From contig JAHBZM010000001.1 in NCBI GenBank assembly GCA_019635435.1, forward strand, positions 3,410,001 through 3,474,000: a DNA stretch of 64,000 nucleotides. Direction: 5' to 3'. Source of the DNA: Ramlibacter sp. GTDB lineage: Bacteria; Pseudomonadota; Gammaproteobacteria; Burkholderiales; Burkholderiaceae_C. Position numbers and translations under genes: made by a program. Numbering within the stretch: the stretch's first letter is position 1; each line of letters starts with the position of its first letter. Shown here piece after piece: positions 40,921 through 49,278 of the stretch. The notes beneath the pieces were generated by a model. The model searched no databases. It saw nothing but the letters and a program-made list of their open reading frames with translations, and had not been told where the DNA came from.

Positions 40921-43377
40921 TCAGGTCACGGGCGTGAGCTTGGCCACGCTGAGCGCGAGCCACTTCACGCCGTGGCGCGAAAACTTGATCTGCGCGCGCG
41001 CGTCGTCGCCCGTGCCTTCCAGCGTGAGCACCGTGCCCTCACCGAACTTGGTGTGGAACACCTGCATCCCCGAACGCAGCCCATGGGCGGGCGCGGCCTT
41101 CTGCGGCGGCACCGGCGGGCTGGCGAACGACTCCGCCGGCCGGCCCCAGGCGCCGCCACTGCGCGGCTGGCCGCCATAACCCCCGCCTGACTGGGGCGCA
41201 AAGCCGAAGCCCGAGCCAAAGCCCTGGTTCCTGGGCGTGATCCATCTGAGCGCGGCCTCGGGCAGTTCGTCAAAGAAACGGCTCTTGATGTTGTAGCGGG
41301 TCTGGCCATGCAGCATGCGCGTCTGCGAATGGCTCAGGTACAGGCGCTTGCGCGCCCGCGTGATGGCCACGTACATGAGCCGGCGTTCTTCCTCCAGGCC
41401 CTCGTAGTCGTTCATGGAGTTTTCGTGCGGGAACAGCCCCTCCTCCATGCCGGTGATGAACACGCAGTCAAACTCCAGCCCCTTGGCCGAATGCACGGTC
41501 ATGAGCTGGATCGCGTCCTGGCCCGCCTTGGCCTGGTTGTCGCCGGCCTCCAGCGCCGCGTGCGTGAGGAAGGCGGCCAGAGGGCTCAGGGTTTCGCCGG
41601 TCTCGGGCTCCACAAAATCCGTTCGGCCTGAGCCTGTCGAAGACCCGGCGGGCCCTTCGACGGGCTCCCGGCGAACGGCAGGCAGGTTCGGGTCCAGCCC
41701 CTGGCTCACTGGCGACTGGCTCAGTGGCGCCGCGCCGCCCAGTTCGTCCACGGGCAGGGCCACGGCATCGCGGCCAAAGCCCTCCTGCATCACAAAGCTC
41801 TCGGCGGCGTTGACCAGTTCACCCAGGTTCTCGACGCGGTCGGCGCCCTCGCGCTCGGCCTTGTAGTGCTCGATCAGGCCGCTGTGGTCCAGCACCAGCT
41901 CGATGATGTCGCGCAGGGTCATGGCCTGGGTCTGCTCGCGCAGCACGTCAACCTTGGCCACAAAGGCGCCCAGGTTGGCGCCGGCCTTGCCCGGCAGCGT
42001 GCTCACCGCGTCATGCAGCGAGCAGCCCGCGCTGCGCGCGCCATCCTGCAGCTGCTCGATGCTGCGCGCGCCAATGCCGCGTGGCGGGAAATTCACCACC
42101 CGCAAGAAGCTGGTGTCGTCGTTGGGGTTCTCCAGCAGGCGCAGGTAGGCCAGCGCGTGCTTGATTTCGGCGCGCTCGAAAAAACGCAGGCCGCCATACA
42201 CGCGGTACGGCACGGCCGCGTTGAACAGCGCGGTCTCGATCACCCGGCTTTGCGCATTGCTGCGGTAGAGCACGGCGATCTCCTTGCGCGAGAAGCCGGG
42301 CTCGGTGCCGTTGTCGCGCACCAGGTGGCGCATTTCCTCGACCATCCACTGCGCCTCGGCAAAGTCACTGGTGGCTTCATACACGCGCACCGGCTCGCCG
42401 GGGCCCTGGTCAGTGCGCAGGTTCTTGCCCAGCCGCGTCTTGTTGTGGCTGATGAGCTGGTTGGCCGAATCCAGAATGTTGCTGTAGCTGCGGTAGTTCT
42501 GCTCGAGCTTGATCTGGTGCTGCACGCCAAACTCGCGCACGAAGTCGGCCATGTTGCCCACGCGCGCGCCGCGAAAGGCGTAGATGCTCTGGTCGTCGTC
42601 GCCCACGGCCAGCACCGCCCCACCCTGGGTCGCGGCGTCCACGCTGGCCGGGGTGCTGAGCATCTTGATCCACGCGTACTGCAGCTTGTTGGTGTCCTGG
42701 AACTCGTCGATCAGGATGTGGCGAAAGCGCCGCTGGTAGTGCTCGCGGATCGGGTCGTTGTCGCGCAGCAGTTCGTAGCTGCGCAGCATGAGCTCGCCAA
42801 AGTCCACCACGCCCTCGCGCTGGCACTGCTCTTCATAGAGCTGGTAGATCTCGACCTTCTTGCGGCCTTCCTCGTCGCGCACCTCGACCATGTTGGGCCG
42901 CAGGCCGTCTTCCTTGCAGCCGCTGATGAACCACTGCGTCTGCTTGGCCGGAAAGCGCTCGTCGTCCACGCCATGCTGCTTCATCAGCCGCTTGATGGCG
43001 CTCAGCTGGTCCTGGGTGTCCAGGATCTGGAAGCCCTGGGGCAGGTTGGCCAGCTTGTAGTGGGCGCGCAGGAAGCGGTTGCACAGGCCGTGGAAGGTGC
43101 CGATCCACATGCCGCGCACGTTCACGGGCAGCATCGCGCCCAGCCGGGTCATCATCTCCTTGGCGGCCTTGTTGGTAAAGGTCACGGCCATGACCCCGCC
43201 GGGCGAGATCTGGCCGGTCTGCAGCAGCCAGGCGATGCGGGTGGTCAGCACCCGCGTCTTGCCCGAGCCCGCGCCCGCAAGGATGAGCGCGTGCTCGGCG
43301 GGCAAAGTCACCGCCGCGCGCTGCTCGGGGTTGAGATTTTGTAAGAGTGGGGACTGCGCGGCGACTTCTGAGAACAT
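40921..43377 (-). CDS. uvrD: UvrD/PcrA-type DNA helicase
   Basis: An 818-residue superfamily 1A helicase. Walker A is AGAGSGKT near residue 35; also seen are GTFHGLCNRFLRAHY, ILIDEFQDTNKLQYAW, GDDDQSIYAFRGA, YRSNAQSRVIE, LMTVHSAKGLEFDCVFI and YVAITRARKRLYL. It removes damaged strands in excision and mismatch repair. Residues about 568-586 (RREPVEGPAGSSTGSGRT) are encoded by an inverted-repeat element at 41621-41676, lying in the variable linker before motif V. A Gly/Ser-rich linker (GFGSGFGFAPQSGGGYGG) precedes the C-terminal Tudor-like domain. Confidence 0.95.
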   Translation of the reverse strand: MFSEVAAQSPLLQNLNPEQRAAVTLPAEHALILAGAGSGKTRVLTTRIAWLLQTGQISPGGVMAVTFTNKAAKEMMTRLGAMLPVNVRGMWIGTFHGLCNRFLRAHYKLANLPQGFQILDTQDQLSAIKRLMKQHGVDDERFPAKQTQWFISGCKEDGLRPNMVEVRDEEGRKKVEIYQLYEEQCQREGVVDFGELMLRSYELLRDNDPIREHYQRRFRHILIDEFQDTNKLQYAWIKMLSTPASVDAATQGGAVLAVGDDDQSIYAFRGARVGNMADFVREFGVQHQIKLEQNYRSYSNILDSANQLISHNKTRLGKNLRTDQGPGEPVRVYEATSDFAEAQWMVEEMRHLVRDNGTEPGFSRKEIAVLYRSNAQSRVIETALFNAAVPYRVYGGLRFFERAEIKHALAYLRLLENPNDDTSFLRVVNFPPRGIGARSIEQLQDGARSAGCSLHDAVSTLPGKAGANLGAFVAKVDVLREQTQAMTLRDIIELVLDHSGLIEHYKAEREGADRVENLGELVNAAESFVMQEGFGRDAVALPVDELGGAAPLSQSPVSQGLDPNLPAVRREPVEGPAGSSTGSGRTDFVEPETGETLSPLAAFLTHAALEAGDNQAKAGQDAIQLMTVHSAKGLEFDCVFITGMEEGLFPHENSMNDYEGLEEERRLMYVAITRARKRLYLSHSQTRMLHGQTRYNIKSRFFDELPEAALRWITPRNQGFGSGFGFAPQSGGGYGGQPRSGGAWGRPAESFASPPVPPQKAAPAHGLRSGMQVFHTKFGEGTVLTLEGTGDDARAQIKFSRHGVKWLALSVAKLTPVT
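41621..41676. repeat. Inverted-repeat element inside uvrD
   Basis: Arms 41621-41642 and 41655-41676 pair at 18 of 22 bases around a 12-base spacer. The core TGAGCCTGTCGAAG / CTTCGACGGGCTC is the common GAGCC-TGTCGAAG type repeat known from this bacterial group. It is translated in frame within UvrD. Confidence 0.85.
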
Positions 43378-43400
43378 ACAGGCATTGTAGGAAGTCGCAA

Positions 43401-44102
43401 ATGCATCCCAAGTTGAAACCCATGACGCTGGTGCTCGCCCTGGCCGCGCTCGCTTCGCCCTGGGCGGCCCTGGCCCAGTCCTTCTGCTCCAGTGACGGCC
43501 AGCCGCGGCCCGTGGGCCTGGTCGAGCGCTTCATCAACGCCGATTGCGCCAGTTGCTGGACCGATGCGCAGACCCCGGTGCCCCAAGGCCGGCAGGTCGC
43601 GCTGGACTGGATCGTGCCGGGCCTGCGCGGGGACGACGCGCCGCTGTCGGCCGCCAGCCGGCGCGACGGGCTGTACCGGCTGCAGGCGCTGCAGCGGGCC
43701 ACGCCGCTGCAGTCCGATGTGGCCACGCAGGCCGCCCCCCGCCGCCAGAAGCCCCTGCGCGTGGCGCATGGCATGGCGTTCAACGGCTATCTGGCCGCCT
43801 CGATCGAGATGCGCCCGCGCAGCCGCGGCCCCTGGACGGCCTGGCTGGCGCTGGTGGAAAACGTGCCCGCCGGCACCGAGGGCACGCCCGTGGAGCGCAA
43901 TCTGGTGCGAAACACGCTGCAGTCCACGTGGGACGGCCCTTTGCCGCTCTCAAAATCAGAGCACAAGCGCTGGATGGAGTCGCGCCCCATGCAGTTGCCC
44001 GAGGGCACCAACCCGCAGCGCCTGCGCGTGATCGGCTGGGTGGAAGATGCCCAAGGCCGCATACAGGGTATAGCGCAATCCGCATGTGTGCAGACACCCT
44101 GA
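43401..44102 (+). CDS. Secreted protein of unknown function
   Basis: A 233-residue exported protein. The signal sequence MTLVLALAALASPWAALA is preceded by seven residues if ATG 43401 is used (43422 is the alternative). The mature protein starts with FCSSDGQPRPVGLVERFINA followed by DCASCWTDAQTP, a Cys-xx-Cys site that recalls DUF1223/thioredoxin-like proteins, but the match is weak. Residues 172-189 (LQSTWDGPLPLSKSEHKR) come from interspersed element copy G. It has its own terminator at 44119-44153. Confidence 0.75.
   Translation: MHPKLKPMTLVLALAALASPWAALAQSFCSSDGQPRPVGLVERFINADCASCWTDAQTPVPQGRQVALDWIVPGLRGDDAPLSAASRRDGLYRLQALQRATPLQSDVATQAAPRRQKPLRVAHGMAFNGYLAASIEMRPRSRGPWTAWLALVENVPAGTEGTPVERNLVRNTLQSTWDGPLPLSKSEHKRWMESRPMQLPEGTNPQRLRVIGWVEDAQGRIQGIAQSACVQTP
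43914..43966 (+). repeat. 52-bp interspersed element, copy G
   Basis: It reads ACGCTGCAGTCCACG, then 16 bases, then GCTCTCAAAATCAGAGC. GTCCA starts at 43922 and GCTCT at 43946 (offset 24). The two hairpin halves GCTCT and AGAGC still pair although they differ from the other copies, as expected for a conserved stem. Confidence 0.7.
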
Positions 44103-44118
44103 GCGGGTAAACTCAGCC

Positions 44119-44153
44119 ACCGGGCCCAAGTTTCTTGCGCCCGGTTTCTTTTT
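44119..44153 (+). terminator. Rho-independent terminator
   Basis: The stem ACCGGGC / GCCCGGT is followed by TTTCTTTTT. It lies 17 bases after the stop of the secreted protein gene and upstream of guaC. Confidence 0.85.
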
Positions 44154-44231
44154 GCCCGCATCGGCAACAAGGCCGGCCAAGCCAAGCGCTCTCCCTGTTC
44201 ATTCAACAGTCTTCTGGAGCCTGGTTTTCAA

Positions 44232-45209
44232 ATGGAAATTTTCGACTACGACAACGTATTGCTGCTGCCGCGCAAGTGCCGCGTGGACAGCCGCTCCGAG
44301 TGCGACGCCAGCGTGACGCTGGGCGGCCGCCAGTTCCGCCTGCCGGTGGTGCCGTCCAACATGAAGACGGTGGTGGACGAGCCGATCTGCACCTGGCTGG
44401 CGCAGAACGGCTACTTCTACGTGATGCACCGCTTTGACCTGGACAACGTCCAGTTCGTCAAGGCCATGCACGCGCGGGGTTGCTACGCCTCGATCTCGCT
44501 GGGCGTGAAAAAGCCCGACTACGACACGGTGGACCAGCTCGTGGCGGCCGGCATCACGCCCGAGTACATCACCATCGACATCGCACACGGCCACGCCGAC
44601 AGCGTGAAGAACATGATTGCCTGCCTCAAGGACAAGCTGCCCGGCAGCTTCGTGATCGCGGGCAACGTGGCCACGCCCGAGGCCGTGATCGACCTGGAGA
44701 ACTGGGGCGCCGACGCCACCAAGGTCGGCGTGGGCCCGGGCAAGGTCTGCATCACCAAGCTCAAGACCGGCTTTGGCACCGGCGGCTGGCAGCTGAGCGC
44801 GCTCAAGTGGTGCGCCCGCGTGGCCACCAAACCCATCATTGCCGACGGCGGCATCCGCAGCCACGGCGACATTGCCAAGAGCATCCGCTTTGGCGCGAGC
44901 ATGGTGATGATCGGCTCGCTGTTCGCGGGCCATGAAGAGTCCCCGGGCCAGACGGTGGAGCTGGACGGCGCGCGCTACAAGGAGTACTACGGCAGCGCCA
45001 GCGACTTCAACAAGGGCGAGTACCGGCACGTGGAGGGCAAGCGCATCCTGGAGCCCATCAAGGGCAAGCTGGCCGAGACCCTGACCGAGATGGAGCAGGA
45101 CGTGCAAAGCTCGATCAGCTACGCGGGCGGCACCCGGCTGATGGACATCCGCAAGGTCAACTACGTGATTCTGGGCGGTGACAACGCGGGCGAGCACCTG
45201 CTGATGTGA
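44232..45209 (+). CDS. guaC: GMP reductase
   Basis: A 325-residue TIM-barrel enzyme of the IMPDH/GMPR family without CBS domains. The catalytic loop is GVGPGKVCITKLKTGFGTGG, with the nucleophile Cys, and the phosphate site is ADGGIRSHGDIAKSIRFGAS. It reductively deaminates GMP to IMP using NADPH. The N-terminus MEIFDYDNVLLLPRKC is typical. ATG 44232 is fixed by this; the upstream 129 bp contains the terminator of the previous gene and the promoter. Confidence 0.95.
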   Translation: MEIFDYDNVLLLPRKCRVDSRSECDASVTLGGRQFRLPVVPSNMKTVVDEPICTWLAQNGYFYVMHRFDLDNVQFVKAMHARGCYASISLGVKKPDYDTVDQLVAAGITPEYITIDIAHGHADSVKNMIACLKDKLPGSFVIAGNVATPEAVIDLENWGADATKVGVGPGKVCITKLKTGFGTGGWQLSALKWCARVATKPIIADGGIRSHGDIAKSIRFGASMVMIGSLFAGHEESPGQTVELDGARYKEYYGSASDFNKGEYRHVEGKRILEPIKGKLAETLTEMEQDVQSSISYAGGTRLMDIRKVNYVILGGDNAGEHLLM

Positions 45210-45266
45210 GCGCGCGCCCGGTCACGCGCCTGGCACCGCGGTGCCAGCCGGGTTTCAAGCCTTTCA

Positions 45267-45318
45267 GGGCTGGAGTCCAGGATTGGCGGCCACTTTCAGC
45301 TATCAAATAAATAGCAAA
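45267..45318 (+). repeat. 52-bp interspersed element, copy B
   Basis: It reads GGGCTGGAGTCCAGG, then 16 bases, then GCTATCAAATAAATAGC. GTCCA starts at 45275 and GCTAT at 45299 (offset 24). On the opposite strand its end supplies the last five residues (DLLFI) and the TGA stop of the alpha/beta hydrolase. Confidence 0.8.
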
Positions 45319-46178
45319 TCGCAGGCCAGCCGGTGCAACCGGTGGGCCGGATCGACCAGCGCCTCGAGCACGCTGAAGTGGTTCAGGCCCGGCAGCGCCT
45401 CGCACACCGGCACGGCGTGCTCGCCCCAGGCCTGGCGGATCAGCTGGTTGTGGCGCAGGAACTCGGCGCTTTCGTCAGCCCCGGCCACGGTGAAGAGCCG
45501 GCCGTTGCGCGGCGCCGGCATCCTGGCCGGGCTGGCGCGGCGCGCGTCGTCGGCCGTCAGGCGCAACGAGTCCTGCAGGAATGGCGTGAAGCGCAGCGGC
45601 TCCAGCTCAAACAGGCCCGAGATCGACAGGCCCCGGGCCACCAGGTGGGCCGGCAGGTCACGCGCATGGCTGCGCCAGCGGCAGGCCATGAGCATGGCGG
45701 CCAGGTGGCCGCCGGCCGAATGCCCGGCCACGGTGATGCGGCTGGCGTCGCCGCCAAAACGCGCAATGTGGCGGTGGGTCCAGGCCAGCGCCCGCACCAT
45801 CTGCAGCGCAATGTCGGGAATGGTCACGGCCGGGCACAGCGCGTAATTGGGAATGACCACGCAGGCCCCCTGCCGTGTGAAGGCAGGGGCCACGAAGGAA
45901 TGGTCGGATTTGTCGAGCGAGCGCCAGTAGCCGCCGTGGATGAACACCAGCACCGGCGCGCCGGCGGAGGCCGCGGGCTGGTTGTCGGAGCGGCCCGCGG
46001 GAAAGACGTCCAGCGTCTCGCCCGGCCCGTCGCCGTAGGGCAGGTCCAGCGTGCACGGCCCCTGCTGGCGCACGGCGGCCGATTCGGCGGCCCAGCGGCT
46101 GAAATACTGCGCGTGGTCGGGCACCAGCGCGCGGTTGTTGTACATGCGGTCAAGCCATGCGGGGTCGTAACGGGCCAT
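45303..46178 (-). CDS. Alpha/beta hydrolase, kynurenine-formamidase-like
   Basis: A 291-residue hydrolase with the oxyanion motif FIHGGYWRSLDKSDHSF, the nucleophile elbow TVAGHSAGGHLAAML, an acidic residue near GADES and the catalytic His in LPGLNHFSVLEAL. HGGYW plus GHSAGGH is typical of the arylformamidase/esterase group. The C-terminal DLLFI and the stop codon lie within repeat copy B, so the original end of the protein may have been different. The substrate is unknown. Confidence 0.85.
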   Translation of the reverse strand: MARYDPAWLDRMYNNRALVPDHAQYFSRWAAESAAVRQQGPCTLDLPYGDGPGETLDVFPAGRSDNQPAASAGAPVLVFIHGGYWRSLDKSDHSFVAPAFTRQGACVVIPNYALCPAVTIPDIALQMVRALAWTHRHIARFGGDASRITVAGHSAGGHLAAMLMACRWRSHARDLPAHLVARGLSISGLFELEPLRFTPFLQDSLRLTADDARRASPARMPAPRNGRLFTVAGADESAEFLRHNQLIRQAWGEHAVPVCEALPGLNHFSVLEALVDPAHRLHRLACDLLFI

Positions 46179-46277
46179 TCAGAACTCCTGGAAAGCAGCG
46201 GCGGGAACAGCGCCGCATCTTGGCACAGCCCGGCCTTGGGGATCACCCCGACTGACAGCGCGGCTCCATTCGTGTAT

Positions 46278-46289
46278 TCTGTATACAGA
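46278..46289 (+). promoter_or_regulatory. GntR operator
   Basis: The perfect 12-bp palindrome TCTGTATACAGA lies 13 bases before the gntR start codon and before its GGAG site. GTATAC cores are typical of FadR-subfamily GntR operators, so autoregulation of the operon is expected. Confidence 0.7.
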
Positions 46290-46302
46290 CTTTGGAGAAT
46301 GC

Positions 46303-46986
46303 ATGGCCGCCCAGCTCGTGAAGATTGAAGCCGCCCCCGACCTCGTGGACCAGGTCTACCGGGCCCTGCTCGACGCCATCAGCGAAGGCTCGCTGGCGCC
46401 CGGCGAGCGCATCACCCAGGAAGACATTGCCGAGAAGCTGGCCGTGTCGCGCCAGCCCGTGCTGCAGGCCCTGCGCCAGCTCAAGAAAGACGGCTTCGTG
46501 CACGACGCGCCGGGCCGCGGCGTGCTGGTGGCGCCGCTGGACGCGCAGTGGATGGGCAAGGTCTATGAAGTGCGCGGCGCCATCGACATGCTGGCCGCGC
46601 GGCTGGCCGCCGCGCAGCGCTTTCGCATGGACGCGCGGCTGATCGAGCAAGGGCGCAAGGCCGCCCGCGGCAAGAACGTCAAGGCCATGATCGACGCCGA
46701 CATGGCGTTCCACGACGCGATCTACCAGGCCTCGGGCAACCCGCTGATCGAGCAGATCGCGCAGCAGCACTGGCGCCACCTGCGCCGCGTGATGGGCGCG
46801 GTGCTGCAGTCCTCGCGCCAGCGCGAGACCGTCTGGGACGAGCACGAAGCCATTGCCGCCGCCATTGCCGCGGGCGATGCCGACAGCGCCGCCCGCCTCA
46901 TTGATCACCACAGCCGCCAGGCCAGCGACAACCTGGCCCGGCAACTCACCCAGGTCCTTCAAACCCGCCAAGGAGACAAAGCATGA
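46303..46986 (+). CDS. GntR-family regulator, FadR/FCD type
   Basis: A 227-residue regulator. The winged helix (VYRALLDAISEGSLAPGERI; DIAEKLAVSRQPVLQALRQL) is followed by an all-helical FCD ligand domain with the metal-binding pattern DADMAFHDAIYQASGN ... HWRHLRRVM ... EHEAIAAAIAAGD ... HHSRQ. It starts a four-gene unit; the next gene overlaps its stop by four bases. A palindromic operator lies directly upstream, so it most likely represses its own operon until the substrate or a metabolite is present. Confidence 0.92.
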   Translation: MAAQLVKIEAAPDLVDQVYRALLDAISEGSLAPGERITQEDIAEKLAVSRQPVLQALRQLKKDGFVHDAPGRGVLVAPLDAQWMGKVYEVRGAIDMLAARLAAAQRFRMDARLIEQGRKAARGKNVKAMIDADMAFHDAIYQASGNPLIEQIAQQHWRHLRRVMGAVLQSSRQRETVWDEHEAIAAAIAAGDADSAARLIDHHSRQASDNLARQLTQVLQTRQGDKA

Positions 46987-47864
46987 AACTGACCCCACAG
47001 CAACTCGAACAGTTCGACCGTGATGGCTACCTGTTCTTCCCCGGCCTCTTCACCCCTGAAGAGACGCAGACCCTGAACGACGCCGTGCCCGAGCTCTACA
47101 GCCGGCGCGAGGCCTACAACGTGCGTGAAAAGGGCAAGGACGCGGTGCGCACCAACTTTGCCGCCCACATGTACAGCAAGCCCTTTGCGAAGCTGGCGCG
47201 CCACCCGCGCATGATCGGGCCGGTGCAGGAGCTGTTCGGCGAAGAGCTGTACATGCACCAGTTCAAGATCAACGGCAAGATGGCCTTTGAGGGCGACGTG
47301 TGGCAGTGGCACCAGGACTACGGCACCTGGCTGAACGACGACATGATGCCCACCGAGCGCGCGATGAACGTGGCCATCTTCCTGGACGACGTGAACGCCC
47401 ACAACGGCCCGCTGATGTTCATCCCCGGCAGCCACAAGAAGGGCGTGGTCGAGGCCAAACACGACCTCACCACCACCAGCTACCCGCTGTGGACGGTGGA
47501 CAACGAACTGATCGGCAAGCTGGTGGAGCGCGCGGGCGGCAAGGACGGCGGCATCGTCTCGCCGACCGGCCCGGCCGGCTCCATGATCCTGTTCCACAGC
47601 TGCCTGGTCCATGCCTCGGGCAGCAACCTGTCGCCCTGGAACCGCGTGAGCGTGTACCTGAGCCTGTGCGCCGTGAGCAACCACATCCGCCGCCCCAAGC
47701 GGCCCGAGTACATCGCCCACCGCGACTTCACGCCCATCACCACCCTGCCCGACGACTGCCTGCTCAAGGACTACCCCGTGGACCTGCCCTGGAAGGACGG
47801 CCTGCCGGCCAGCGCCATGCAGACTTCTTCGGTGCCCTTTGACGAGATGAAGAAGGCAGCCTGA
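46983..47864 (+). CDS. Phytanoyl-CoA dioxygenase (PhyH) family protein
   Basis: A 293-residue Fe(II)/2-oxoglutarate dioxygenase. The iron site is WQWHQDYGTW (His-x-Asp) with the distal His in LFHSCLVHASGSNLSPWNR, whose Arg could bind 2-oxoglutarate. It resembles bacterial PhyH proteins such as ectoine or aminophosphonate hydroxylases, but the substrate is not evident. ATG 46983 overlaps the gntR stop and the next gene starts at its last base. It probably hydroxylates the substrate that the two following dehydrogenases process. Confidence 0.9.
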   Translation: MKLTPQQLEQFDRDGYLFFPGLFTPEETQTLNDAVPELYSRREAYNVREKGKDAVRTNFAAHMYSKPFAKLARHPRMIGPVQELFGEELYMHQFKINGKMAFEGDVWQWHQDYGTWLNDDMMPTERAMNVAIFLDDVNAHNGPLMFIPGSHKKGVVEAKHDLTTTSYPLWTVDNELIGKLVERAGGKDGGIVSPTGPAGSMILFHSCLVHASGSNLSPWNRVSVYLSLCAVSNHIRRPKRPEYIAHRDFTPITTLPDDCLLKDYPVDLPWKDGLPASAMQTSSVPFDEMKKAA

Positions 47865-49222
47865 TGAATTTGTACCGCAAACTCCAGCAGCGCGCGGCCG
47901 ATGGCAAACCCATCCGCATCGGGCTGATCGGCGCCGGCAAGTTCGGCTCCATGTACCTCGCGCAGGTGCCGCGCACGCCGGGCGTGCACCTTGCCGGCAT
48001 TGCGGACCTGTCGCCCGACGGGGCCCGCGCCAACCTCGCCCGTGTGGGATGGAATGAGGCTGCAGTCCAGGCTCCGTCGCTGGATGCCGCTATCAAAACA
48101 GGAGCAACCCACATCAGTGACGACTGGCAGGCCCTGGTGCGCCACCCGGCGATTGACGTGATCGTCGAATGCACGGGCCACCCGATTGCCGCCGTGGACC
48201 ATTGCCTGGAGGCCTTTGCGCACGGCAAGCATGTGGTCAACGTCACGGTGGAGGCTGATGCGTTTTGCGGCCCCTTGCTGGCCCGCAAGGCGGCCGAAGC
48301 CGGCGTGGTGTATTCGCTGGCCTTTGGTGACCAGCCCGCGCTGATCTGCGACCTGGTGGACTGGGCCCGTACCTGCGGCTTCCCCGTGGTGGCTGCGGGG
48401 CGTGGCCACAAATGGCTGCCGCATTTTTCAGAGTCGACCCCCGACACGGTCTGGGGCAACTATGGCCTGACCCCCGAGCAGGCCGCGCGCGGCGGGCTCA
48501 ATCCCAAGATGTTCAACAGCTTTCTCGACGGCTCCAAGCCGTCGATCGAAAGCACGGCCGTGTCCAACGCCACCGGGCTGGGTGTGCCGTCCAATGGCCT
48601 GCTCTACCCCCCCGCAAGCGTCGAAGACATCCCGTATGTCACGCGCCCCCTCAGCGAAGGCGGCGTGCTGGAGCGCAAGGGCATGGTCGAGGTGATCTCG
48701 TCGCTGGAGGCCGACGGCCGCAAGATTCCCTATGACATCCGCATGGGCGTCTGGGTCACGGTGGAAGCCGAGACCGAGTACATCAAGAACTGCTTTGAGG
48801 AATACAACGCCCACACCGACCCGAGCGGGCGCTACTTCACGCTGTACAAGCGCTGGCACCTGATTGGCCTGGAGGTGGGCGTGAGCGTGGCCAGCGTGGC
48901 GCTGCGCGGCGAGCCCACGGGCGTGGCCACGGGCTGGAACGCCGACGTGGTGGCCACCGCCAAGCGCGACCTGCAACCCGGCGACCTGCTGGACGGTGAA
49001 GGCGGCTACACGGTGTGGGGCAAGCTGCTGCCGGCCGAAAAATCCACGCAGATGGGCGGCTTGCCGCTGGGCCTGGCCCATGGCATCAAGGTGATCCGGC
49101 CGGTGCGCAAGGGCCAGTCGCTGAGCTGGGCCGACGTGGCCATCGACACCACAACACATGCTTACAAGTTACGCCGCGAGATGGAAAACCTGTTCGCCGC
49201 GCCCCTGCTGAAAGCCGCCTGA
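47864..49222 (+). CDS. COG4091-type oxidoreductase with C-terminal SAF domain
   Basis: A 452-residue protein. The N-terminal NAD(P)-binding domain has IRIGLIGAGKFGSMYLAQV and IDVIVECTGHPIAAVDHC. The centre resembles homoserine-dehydrogenase-like proteins. The C-terminal SAF domain is VVATAKRDLQPGDLLDGEGG ... GKLLPAEKS ... HGIKVIRPVRKGQSLSWADV. COG4091 proteins are poorly characterised. The start overlaps the dioxygenase stop. Residues 65-82 (AVQAPSLDAAIKTGA and flanks) are encoded by repeat copy E, lying in a surface region after the second beta strand. Confidence 0.85.
   Translation: MNLYRKLQQRAADGKPIRIGLIGAGKFGSMYLAQVPRTPGVHLAGIADLSPDGARANLARVGWNEAAVQAPSLDAAIKTGATHISDDWQALVRHPAIDVIVECTGHPIAAVDHCLEAFAHGKHVVNVTVEADAFCGPLLARKAAEAGVVYSLAFGDQPALICDLVDWARTCGFPVVAAGRGHKWLPHFSESTPDTVWGNYGLTPEQAARGGLNPKMFNSFLDGSKPSIESTAVSNATGLGVPSNGLLYPPASVEDIPYVTRPLSEGGVLERKGMVEVISSLEADGRKIPYDIRMGVWVTVEAETEYIKNCFEEYNAHTDPSGRYFTLYKRWHLIGLEVGVSVASVALRGEPTGVATGWNADVVATAKRDLQPGDLLDGEGGYTVWGKLLPAEKSTQMGGLPLGLAHGIKVIRPVRKGQSLSWADVAIDTTTHAYKLRREMENLFAAPLLKAA
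48057..48108 (+). repeat. 52-bp interspersed element, copy E
   Basis: It reads AGGCTGCAGTCCAGG, then 16 bases, then GCTATCAAAACAGGAGC. GTCCA starts at 48065 and GCTAT at 48089 (offset 24). It is translated in frame within the COG4091-type oxidoreductase. Confidence 0.8.
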
Positions 49223-49278
49223 CAGCCTGCGGCGCGCCGTTGGTTCCATCATGTCTGCAACCAACAAAGGAGGCAGCC

